From: an uncultured Oscillibacter sp.
GTDB lineage: Bacteria; Bacillota; Clostridia; Oscillospirales; Oscillospiraceae
NCBI GenBank assembly: GCA_900551885.1
Contig: URXS01000109.1
Coordinates: 1 to 6,547, forward strand
DNA: 6,547 nucleotides
Reading direction: 5' to 3'
Notes under the pieces: generated by a model
What the model saw: the letters and a program-made list of their open reading frames with translations, nothing else
Database searches by the model: none
Told to the model about the DNA's origin: nothing
In this document: positions 1-4,962 of the stretch, one piece after another
Position numbering within the stretch: position 1 is the first letter of the stretch
How the letters are laid out: the number at the start of each line of letters is the position of its first letter
Made by a program: the position numbers and the translations under genes

Positions 1-165
1 CGCCCCTGGCGGCCCCATGTGACGCTGGTGCGCCGCTGGCGGGGCGCTCCACCGGAGATGACGGTGGCCCCGGCGGCCATGACGGCAAAGACCATCAGCC
101 TCATGCGCTCGGACCGGGTGGCGGGGCGCCTGGTCTACACGGAGGTGTTCTCCGCAAAGCTGTAA
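1..165 (+). CDS. thpR: RNA 2',3'-cyclic phosphodiesterase (2'-5' RNA ligase family), C-terminal part
   Basis: Frame 1 is open from the window edge to a TAA at 163-165, giving 54 residues; the N-terminal part and start lie outside the window. What is seen: an H-x-T-x motif in RPHVTLVRRW near the left edge, and a tail reading ISLMRSDRVAGRLVYTEV. In the LigT/ThpR family two H-x-T/S-x motifs form the active site; this would be the second, and the 'SLMRS...G..Y' tail is the usual C-terminal strand. Family members hydrolyse 2',3'-cyclic phosphate ends of RNA and can show 2'-5' RNA ligase activity in vitro; the cellular role is poorly known. The first catalytic motif cannot be checked because it is cut off. 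The gene converges with metG, and its stop codon abuts the inverted-repeat region that follows. The family call is fairly safe; the exact activity is inferred. Confidence 0.8.
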   Translation, partial: RPWRPHVTLVRRWRGAPPEMTVAPAAMTAKTISLMRSDRVAGRLVYTEVFSAKL

Positions 166-170
166 AAAAC

Positions 171-199
171 GAGGACGGGACCCAACAGGTCCCGTCCTC
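171..199 (-). terminator. Hairpin terminator facing left (for metG transcripts)
   Basis: A perfect 12 bp stem (171-182 with 188-199) encloses the 5-nt loop at 183-187. On the minus strand the stem is followed by GTTTTTTAC (complement of 162-170), the T-run expected of an intrinsic terminator. On the plus strand it is followed by AGATTG, with no T-run. It should therefore stop minus-strand transcripts leaving metG after they have crossed the whole repeat region, protecting thpR from antisense reading. Confidence 0.65.
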
Positions 200-230
200 A
201 GATTGTCGAAAAAACTTTTTCGACAATCTG
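199..230. repeat. 32-bp near-perfect palindrome
   Basis: Bases 199-213 (from CAGATTGTCG into an A-run) are the exact reverse complement of 216-230, separated only by AC at 214-215. In RNA the central bases would open to a loop of about four nucleotides on a stem of about 14 bp. The left arm shares base 199 with the preceding GC-rich hairpin. The TGTCGA core is also present, in inverted orientation, at the right end of the region (about 409-414). Its function is unknown; it may be part of a protein-binding or transposition end, or a second stem of the terminator. Confidence 0.7.
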
Positions 231-234
231 CTTG

Positions 235-267
235 CGTTTTTCAGAACTTAAAAAGTTCTAAAAAACG
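235..267. repeat. A/T-rich imperfect hairpin
   Basis: AGAACTT (243-249) pairs with AAGTTCT (253-259) around an AAA loop, and CGTTTTT (235-241) pairs with AAAAACG (261-267), leaving one C/A mismatch (242/260). That makes a 14 bp stem with a single internal mismatch, inside the gene-free repeat region. No T-run follows on either strand, so it is not a typical terminator. Confidence 0.6.
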
Positions 268-279
268 TTTGATTGAAAT

Positions 280-314
280 GACGCAGGACACCCCTCCTGG
301 GTTTCGCCTGCGTC
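280..314. repeat. Inverted repeat GACGCAGG / CCTGCGTC
   Basis: Eight bases at 280-287 are the exact reverse complement of 307-314, with a 19-nt interior that can pair only weakly. It is followed closely by two small GC-rich hairpins: CCGCCC/GGGCGG at 321-335 with a TGC loop, and GCCTC/GAGGC at 349-362 with a TGCG loop. Together they make the middle of the repeat region almost continuously paired. No function can be assigned. Confidence 0.5.
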
Positions 315-416
315 TAAAAGCCGCCCTGCGGGCGGTTGACTCCGGCACGCCTCTGCGGAGGCAGCCGCGCACACTCTTCCTTCCCGTAATTCATATTTTC
401 CGGGGTTATCGACAGA

Positions 417-455
417 CCGAGGGCGGGACCAAATAGGTCCCGCCCTCTCGGTTTT
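417..455 (+). terminator. Hairpin terminator facing right (for thpR transcripts)
   Basis: CCGAGGGCGGGACC (417-430) pairs with GGTCCCGCC (436-444) and CTCGG (447-451), leaving a two-base bulge (445-446) and the loop AAATA (431-435). TTTT follows at 452-455 on the plus strand. On the minus strand the hairpin is followed by CTGTCGATAAC, with no T-run. It should therefore stop rightward transcription from thpR just before the end of metG. The stem core closely matches the hairpin at 171-199. Confidence 0.6.
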
Positions 456-473
456 GTGGATCGTTGTGGGAAC

Positions 474-2516
474 TCAGCACAGCTTGGCGCCGGCCGGAAT
501 GGAATCGTCCACCATCAGCAGGTGCAGCTTCTCCTCACCCTTTTCCGTGTGGACGGCGGAGATCAGCATGCCATTGGACTCCAGGCCCATCATCTTCCGG
601 GGCGGCAGGTTCACGATGGCCACCAGGGTCTTGCCCACCAGATCCTCCGGCTCATAGAATTTGTGGATGCCGGAGAGGATCTGCCGGTCGGTGCCGGTGC
701 CGTCGTCCAGGATGAATTTCAGCAGCTTCTCGCTCTTCTTCACCGCCTCGCAGGACTTCACCTTCACCACCCGAAAGTCAGACTTGCAGAAGGTGTCGAA
801 GTCTACCTTCTCGGTGAGCTGGGGCTCCAGCTCAATGTCCGGCAGGGCGGACTTTCTGGCCGCGGCCTCCAGGGCCTCCAGCTCCTCCAGGGCCTTGTCC
901 AGGTCGATGCGGGGGAACAGGTTCTCGCCCTTGGTGACGGTGGCGTTCTCCGGCAGGGTGCCCCACCGGTCAGCGGAGATCCAGGTGCGGCAGTTTTCTC
1001 TGGCGCCGATCTGGGCAAAGAGCTTTTCGCAGCTCTCCGGCATGAAGGGGCTCAGCAGCACGCCGCAGATGCGGGCGGTCTCCAGCAGGTTGTAGAGCAC
1101 GTGGGCCAGGCGTGCTCCGTTGGCGTCCATGTCCTTGGCCAGGACCCAGGGGGCGCACTCGTCGATATACTTGTTGGCCCGCTGGATGACCTTGAAGATC
1201 TCATCCAGCGCCTTGTGGGGAGCAAAGGACTCCATGGCCTGCTCGTACCGACTCCGCAGTCCGGCGGCCAGACCGATGAGTTCGCCGTCAAACTGGGCAC
1301 CCTCGCCGGAGAGCGCACCGGAATCCCCGCCCAGGCCCGCACAGGCGGCGGCCAGCTTCTTCTCTTCTTCCGTGGCACCGCAGCCCTCCGGCAGGTGACC
1401 GCCGAAGTATTTGCCCACCATGGCGGTGGTGCGGCTGACCAGGTTGCCCAGATCGTTGGCCAGATCCGTGTTGATGGTCTGGATCAGCAGTTCGTTGGAG
1501 AAGTTGCCGTCGGAGCCGAAGGGGAAGGTTCGCATCAGGAAGAACCGCAATGCGTCCACGCCGAACTTCTGGGCCAGGATATAGGGGTCCACCACATTGC
1601 CCTTGGACTTGGACATCTTGCCGCCGTCCAGCAGCAGCCAGCCGTGGCCGAAGACATGCTTGGGCAGGGGCATCTCCATGCTCATCAGCATGGCGGGCCA
1701 GATGATGGAGTGGAACCGGACGATCTCCTTGCCCACGATGTGAACGTCGGCGGGCCAGTAATGGTCGTAGTCGTGGTACTTGTCGTTATAGAGACCCAGG
1801 GCGGTGGTGTAGTTGAACAGGGCGTCCACCCACACATAGACCACATGGCCCGGGTCAAAGTCCACGGGGATTCCCCAGGTGAAGGAGGTGCGGGAGACGC
1901 ACAGGTCCTCCAGGCCCGGGTCGATGAAGTTTTTCACCATCTCATTGACCCGGGAGCGGGGCTGGAGGAAATCCGTGTTCTCCAGCAGGTCCCGGATGCG
2001 GTCGGCGTACTTGCTCAGCCGGAAGAAGTAGGCCTCCTCCTCCGCGTCCTGGACCTCCCGTCCGCAGTCGGGGCACTTGCCGTCCACCAACTGGCTCTCG
2101 GTCCAGAAGGACTCGCAGGGCTTGCAGTACTTGCCCTTGTAGGTGCCCTTGTAGATATCTCCCTTTTCGTACATCTTCCGGAAGATCTTCTGAACGGAGG
2201 CGACGTGATAATCGTCAGTGGTGCGGATGAAGCGGTCGTTGGAGATGTTCATCAGCTTCCACAGGTCCTTGACGCCCTGGGGACCTTCCACAATGCGGTC
2301 CACAAATTCCTTGGGCGTGACGCCGGCCTCCGTGGCCTTGTCCTCGATCTTCTGGCCGTGCTCGTCGGTGCCGGTCAGGAACATCACGTCCTCACCCTTG
2401 AGCCGGTGGTACCGGGCCAGGGCGTCGGTGGCCACGGTGCAGTAGGTGTGGCCGATGTGGAGCTTGTCGGAGGGGTAGTAGATGGGGGTGGTGATATAAA
2501 ACTTCTTCTTTTCCAT
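474..2516 (-). CDS. metG: Methionine--tRNA ligase (zinc-type, with C-terminal tRNA-binding domain)
   Basis: This 680-residue cytoplasmic class I synthetase charges tRNA-Met with methionine using ATP, for initiation and elongation. The catalytic signatures are clear: the HIGH box is HIGH at residues 20-23 and KMSKS is at 300-304. A zinc knuckle in the connective domain has two Cys pairs, C131/C134 (CKPC) and C148/C151 (CPDC). The anticodon-binding helical domain follows, with APWVLAKD near 455-462. Residues about 571-680 are the OB-fold tRNA-binding domain (SDFRVVKV, PPRKMMGLESNGMLIS) found in the longer bacterial MetRS form. Start: ATG at 2516, six bases after AAGGAG (2523-2528, complement), at the family's usual N-terminus (FYITTPIYYPS). 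A Gly/Ala/Ser-rich stretch near 390-412 looks like a small insertion between the Rossmann and anticodon domains. It has its own likely promoter but also lies downstream of the MATE gene on the same strand without a terminator between them. Confidence 0.97.
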   Translation of the reverse strand: MEKKKFYITTPIYYPSDKLHIGHTYCTVATDALARYHRLKGEDVMFLTGTDEHGQKIEDKATEAGVTPKEFVDRIVEGPQGVKDLWKLMNISNDRFIRTTDDYHVASVQKIFRKMYEKGDIYKGTYKGKYCKPCESFWTESQLVDGKCPDCGREVQDAEEEAYFFRLSKYADRIRDLLENTDFLQPRSRVNEMVKNFIDPGLEDLCVSRTSFTWGIPVDFDPGHVVYVWVDALFNYTTALGLYNDKYHDYDHYWPADVHIVGKEIVRFHSIIWPAMLMSMEMPLPKHVFGHGWLLLDGGKMSKSKGNVVDPYILAQKFGVDALRFFLMRTFPFGSDGNFSNELLIQTINTDLANDLGNLVSRTTAMVGKYFGGHLPEGCGATEEEKKLAAACAGLGGDSGALSGEGAQFDGELIGLAAGLRSRYEQAMESFAPHKALDEIFKVIQRANKYIDECAPWVLAKDMDANGARLAHVLYNLLETARICGVLLSPFMPESCEKLFAQIGARENCRTWISADRWGTLPENATVTKGENLFPRIDLDKALEELEALEAAARKSALPDIELEPQLTEKVDFDTFCKSDFRVVKVKSCEAVKKSEKLLKFILDDGTGTDRQILSGIHKFYEPEDLVGKTLVAIVNLPPRKMMGLESNGMLISAVHTEKGEEKLHLLMVDDSIPAGAKLC

Positions 2517-2534
2517 GGGGTTCTCCTTTTTTCA

Positions 2535-2560
2535 CGGCCGCTCCGAATGGAAGAGGGCCG
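2535..2560 (-). other. Small hairpin in the metG leader
   Basis: CGGCC at 2535-2539 and CTC at 2541-2543 pair with GAG at 2553-2555 and GGCCG at 2556-2560, with one bulged base (2540). The hairpin lies six bases upstream of the metG ribosome binding site. There is no T-run and the whole leader is only about 55 nt, so it is neither a terminator nor a T-box. It might affect translation or mRNA stability. Confidence 0.35.
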
Positions 2561-2577
2561 GTATTCACAACAAATCT

Positions 2578-2606
2578 ATTATACACGCCTCACCAGAAAA
2601 TTACAA
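2578..2606 (-). promoter_or_regulatory. Likely sigma-A promoter of metG
   Basis: On the minus strand, a perfect TATAAT (complement of 2578-2583) lies 17 bases after TTGTAA (complement of 2601-2606), which matches the -35 consensus at four of six bases. Transcription would begin near 2571, giving a leader of about 55 nt. The -35 hexamer contains the TAA stop codon of the MATE gene, so metG expression need not depend on that gene. Confidence 0.65.
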
Positions 2607-3998
2607 TGGGTCCTTCTCAAGAGGCGGCGCGGCAGAAGCCCCTGTTTCCGCCAGGGAGCCCCGGCGCTTCCAGCGGCCCGAGAGGTAGTAGAGCACCGTG
2701 GCGGCAAAGCCCACGGCCCAGCCCACGCCGAAGCCGTAATACATATATTCCGGGCCGAAGCGATTGGCGATCAGATACACGGAAGGCACCCGCAGCAAAA
2801 TCAGGGACAGCACCGTGTTCACCATGGGAAACACGCTCTCCCCCGCTCCCCGCATGGCGTTGTTGAGGGTAAAGAACACGGCGAAGAATCCGTAGAAGGG
2901 CATGATGCCCCGGAGATACGCCGCACCGGCATCGATGACGGCGGAGGTGGTGGAAAACTGGGAGATCAGGAAAGGCCCGCAGGGGATCAGCAGGGCGGTC
3001 ATGGCCAGGGACCAGATCACGGCGGACGCCACCGTCACCCGGATGCCCCGCCGGGCCCGGTCCACCCGCTGTGCGCCGATGTTCTGGCCCACGAAGGCGG
3101 TGACAGCGTTGGATAGGCTCTGCACCGGCAAAAAGGCCAACTGGTCCAGCCGGTAACCCACGTTGTACCCGGCGGTGTAGGCCTCGCCATAGGAGTTGAC
3201 CTTGCTCATGATGACCATGGAGCCCACCGCCACCAGCGACATCTGGATGCCCGCCGGCAGGCCGATGCCCATGATCTGGCCGAAGAGCTGCCGGTCGAAC
3301 CGGCGGGAGAAGGGGCGGATGGTGATCTGGGGATACCGGCGGTTGATGTAAAAGAGGCCGAACAGCCAGGAGAAGGCCTGGGAGATGATGGTGCCCAGAG
3401 CCACGCCCAGAACCCCCAGCCCCGCCCACAGTACCAGTGCCAGGTCCAGGAAGATGTTCAGAACGGCCGCCGTGGCCAGAAACAGCAGCGTGGAGCGGCT
3501 GTTGCCAAGCCCCCCCAGAATGCCGGCGTTGAGGTTGTAGCCGATGGTGCCGATCAACCCGGCACACACCACCATCAGATACACCCAGGCGTCGTGATAG
3601 GCGCTCTGGTCCACCCGCAGCAGCCACAAAATGGGCTTCACCGCCGCCACCGCCAGGGCTGTCACCGGGATGGCGGCGCAGACGAAGGAGGTGTAGATGG
3701 TGTCCACCGCATCCCGCACCCGGTCCATGTGACCGGCGCCGTAAAACTGGGCGATCACCACGGTGCCGCCGTTGGAAAGGCCCATGAAAAGCGAGGTGAA
3801 CATGAAAATCACCGGGAAGCCCACGCCCACGGCGGCCAGGGCGGAGTCACCCACGTACTTGCCCACCACCCAACTGTCCACCATGTTGTAGAGCTGCTGG
3901 AGGAAGCTGCCCGCCAGCAGGGGCAGGGCGAAGGCAAAGATGTGGCCGGCCACGCCGCCCACCGTCATATTCCGCAGTCCCCGCTGGGTTTCCGTCAT
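2601..3998 (-). CDS. MATE family multidrug/cation efflux transporter
   Basis: A 465-residue polytopic membrane protein of the MATE (multi antimicrobial extrusion) family, which exports drugs or metabolites in exchange for Na+ or H+. Two homologous six-helix halves are visible, roughly residues 20-220 and 245-440. The first opens with FALPLLAGSFLQQLYNMVDSW (trimmed: FALPLLAG, then QQLYNMVDSW), the hallmark MatE start. The second contains GIGLPAGIQMSL at 244-255 and FVGQNIGAQ at 302-310. The length is typical of NorM/DinF-like members. The reading frame is open 66 codons further upstream, but that extension overlaps the divergent promoter region and the exonuclease start. The ATG at 3998, eight bases after GGGGAGG, is the family-like start. 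Substrate cannot be read from sequence. It sits upstream of metG on the same strand and diverges from the exonuclease gene; no regulator is adjacent within the window. Confidence 0.93.
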   Translation of the reverse strand: MTETQRGLRNMTVGGVAGHIFAFALPLLAGSFLQQLYNMVDSWVVGKYVGDSALAAVGVGFPVIFMFTSLFMGLSNGGTVVIAQFYGAGHMDRVRDAVDTIYTSFVCAAIPVTALAVAAVKPILWLLRVDQSAYHDAWVYLMVVCAGLIGTIGYNLNAGILGGLGNSRSTLLFLATAAVLNIFLDLALVLWAGLGVLGVALGTIISQAFSWLFGLFYINRRYPQITIRPFSRRFDRQLFGQIMGIGLPAGIQMSLVAVGSMVIMSKVNSYGEAYTAGYNVGYRLDQLAFLPVQSLSNAVTAFVGQNIGAQRVDRARRGIRVTVASAVIWSLAMTALLIPCGPFLISQFSTTSAVIDAGAAYLRGIMPFYGFFAVFFTLNNAMRGAGESVFPMVNTVLSLILLRVPSVYLIANRFGPEYMYYGFGVGWAVGFAATVLYYLSGRWKRRGSLAETGASAAPPLEKDPL

Positions 3999-4006
3999 GG
4001 TGTCCG

Positions 4007-4013
4007 CCTCCCC
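4007..4013 (-). promoter_or_regulatory. Ribosome binding site that fixes the MATE start
   Basis: On the minus strand GGGGAGG (complement of 4007-4013) lies eight bases before the ATG at 3998. The longer in-frame start at 4196 has to be translated through this region and yields a non-membrane, low-quality N-terminus, so the downstream ATG is preferred. Confidence 0.7.
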
Positions 4014-4041
4014 TCTCCCGCCGCAGGGAGCTTTTTTCTTA

Positions 4042-4070
4042 ACTGTACCCCTTTTCGGGGGACAGGGCAA
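4042..4070 (-). promoter_or_regulatory. Possible promoter of the MATE gene with a dyad in its spacer
   Basis: On the minus strand TTGCCC (complement of 4065-4070) is followed after 17 bases by TACAGT (complement of 4042-4047); each hexamer matches consensus at four of six positions. The spacer is largely a dyad: CTGT-A-CCCC at 4043-4051 and GGGG-G-ACAG at 4057-4065, with one A/G mismatch. A dyad across the core promoter could be a repressor site, but this is inference from position alone. Confidence 0.4.
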
Positions 4071-4098
4071 TTGTTTTTTTCCAAAAAGGCGGTATAAT
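4071..4098 (+). promoter_or_regulatory. Likely promoter of the exonuclease III gene
   Basis: A perfect TATAAT at 4093-4098 is preceded by TTGTTT at 4071-4076 with a 16-base spacer that is A/T-rich on its upstream side. Transcription would start near 4105, leaving a leader of about 42 nt before the ATG at 4147. The -35 abuts the proposed -35 of the divergent MATE promoter, the two sharing the palindrome CAATTG at 4068-4073. Confidence 0.6.
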
Positions 4099-4146
4099 GA
4101 AGGAAAGCTACCCACCTTTGAATCGGGTATCCCAAGGAGCGCGCTT

Positions 4147-4902
4147 ATGAGACTGGTATCCTGGAACGTCAACGGCCTGCGGGCCTGTCTGGGCAAAGGT
4201 TTTCTGGACTTCTGTGCCTTTGCCGGCGCCGACGTGATCTGCCTGCAAGAGACGAAAATGCGCCCGGAGCAGGCGACCTTCGACCTGCCCGGCTATTACC
4301 GCTACTGGAACAGCGCCGACAAGGCCGGCTACTCCGGCACCGCCATCTTTACCAGGAGGGAGCCCCTGGCCGTCACCTACGACTTCGGGATCGACGCCCA
4401 CCGCCACGAGGGCCGGGTGATTACAGCGGAGTACCCGGAGTTCTTCCTGGTCTGCTGTTACACCCCCAACTCCAAGGACCAGTTGGCCCGCCTGGACTAC
4501 CGGATGTCCTGGGAGGACGACATCCGGGACTATCTGCTGGAGCTGGACGGAAAGAAGCCGGTGGTCTACTGCGGGGATCTGAACGTGGCCCACACAGAGA
4601 AGGACATCAAGAACCCCGGCCCCAACCGCCGCAACCCCGGCTTTACCGACGAGGAGCGGGAAAAGATGACCAAGCTGCTGGACAGCGGCTTTGTGGACAC
4701 CTTCCGCTATCTCTACCCCGACAGGACCGGGGCCTACTCCTGGTGGAGCTACCGCTTCAACGCCCGGAAGAACAACGCCGGGTGGCGGATCGACTACTTT
4801 ATCGTCTCAGAGCGGCTGAAGGAGAAAATCCGGAATGCCGACATCTGGAGCGAGGTGACGGGCAGTGACCACTGCCCGGTGGTACTGGAACTGGATGTAT
4901 GA
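4147..4902 (+). CDS. xth: Exodeoxyribonuclease III / class II AP endonuclease
   Basis: A 251-residue cytosolic DNA repair nuclease of the ExoA/Exo III/APE1 family. It cuts the backbone at abasic sites in base excision repair and removes 3' blocking groups, using a divalent metal. The active-site residues are all present: N7 in WNVNG, E35 in LQETK, Y105 in CYTPN, D144 and N146 in GDLNVAH, D216 in WRIDYF, and the D241-H242 pair in GSDHCPV. The length matches the family's usual 250-260 residues. Start: ATG at 4147, seven bases after AAGGAG (4134-4139) and beginning MRLVSWNVNG as in relatives; an in-frame extension to 3940 runs back through the promoter and into the MATE gene and is rejected. It diverges from the MATE gene and is followed 60 bp later by larA with no terminator between, so co-transcription is possible though no functional link is evident. 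The symbol exoA is used for the same gene in Bacillus. Confidence 0.96.
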   Translation: MRLVSWNVNGLRACLGKGFLDFCAFAGADVICLQETKMRPEQATFDLPGYYRYWNSADKAGYSGTAIFTRREPLAVTYDFGIDAHRHEGRVITAEYPEFFLVCCYTPNSKDQLARLDYRMSWEDDIRDYLLELDGKKPVVYCGDLNVAHTEKDIKNPGPNRRNPGFTDEEREKMTKLLDSGFVDTFRYLYPDRTGAYSWWSYRFNARKNNAGWRIDYFIVSERLKEKIRNADIWSEVTGSDHCPVVLELDV

Positions 4903-4920
4903 GGGTGCACAGACGCCCCA

Positions 4921-4941
4921 TAAGAATGTTGGACATTCATA
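4921..4941. promoter_or_regulatory. Dyad just upstream of the larA ribosome binding site
   Basis: GAATGT (4924-4929) and ACATTC (4933-4938) form a perfect 6+6 inverted repeat around TGG, extended by TA/TA at the outer edges with one A/A mismatch. The spacing is more like a dimeric regulator's operator than a terminator, as no T-run follows. No promoter is convincing in this 60 bp gap, so an operator role is speculative; it could also be a weak mRNA hairpin in front of the ribosome binding site. Confidence 0.35.
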
Positions 4942-4943
4942 AA

Positions 4944-4949
4944 AAGGAG
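4944..4949 (+). promoter_or_regulatory. Ribosome binding site of larA with an ambiguous start
   Basis: AAGGAG at 4944-4949 lies 4 bases before an in-frame TTG (4954) and 13 bases before the ATG (4963). One spacing is short and the other long. The ATG gives residue numbering that fits the known lactate racemase positions exactly at several catalytic residues, so I prefer it, but TTG initiation adding three residues cannot be excluded. Confidence 0.55.
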
Positions 4950-4962
4950 TGAATTGTTTACC

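Larger units (their letters stand above)
166..456. repeat. Inverted-repeat intergenic element with hairpin ends (MITE-like)
   Basis: This stretch between convergent thpR and metG holds no credible gene but at least six inverted repeats. Its ends are inverted copies of each other. Reading inward from 166 and, on the other strand, inward from 456, both give AAAAC, then GAG, a G-rich arm ending CGGGACC, a 5-nt loop, GGTCCCG-Y-CCTC and finally TGTCGA. Over the 25 positions from GGTCCCG inward I count five mismatches. Between the ends lie an almost perfect palindrome (199-230), an A/T-rich hairpin (235-267) and GC-rich hairpins at 280-314, 321-335 and 349-362. Terminal inverted repeats around a short non-coding core are what a MITE or similar passive repeat looks like. 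I see no target-site duplication and cannot show copies elsewhere, so mobility is inference. A structured RNA or compound terminator is the alternative. Confidence 0.6.

Noticed and set aside
203..436. A 77-codon plus-strand frame inside the repeat element
   Set aside because: It starts at a TTG within a palindrome, lacks a ribosome binding site, and its sequence is dictated by the hairpins. It could be re-opened only if conserved copies show protein-level selection.
2517..2600. A possible T-box or other riboswitch before metG
   Set aside because: The leader from the likely start is only about 55 nt, with one small hairpin, no T-box sequence and no terminator/antiterminator pair.
456..3116. 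An 886-codon open frame on the plus strand opposite metG and the MATE gene
   Set aside because: It is the antisense shadow of two clear genes in GC-rich DNA: its product is a His/Val/Gly/Gln-rich string with no recognisable domain, it spans the promoter gap, and it has no ribosome binding site.
3940..4146. N-terminal extension of the exonuclease frame by 69 codons
   Set aside because: It would overlap the MATE gene and the promoter region, whereas the ATG at 4147 has a good ribosome binding site and matches the family's N-terminus.
4903..4918. GGGTG/CGCCC stem just after the exonuclease stop as a terminator
   Set aside because: Only five pairs including a G-T, and no T-run follows, so it is unlikely to end transcription before larA.
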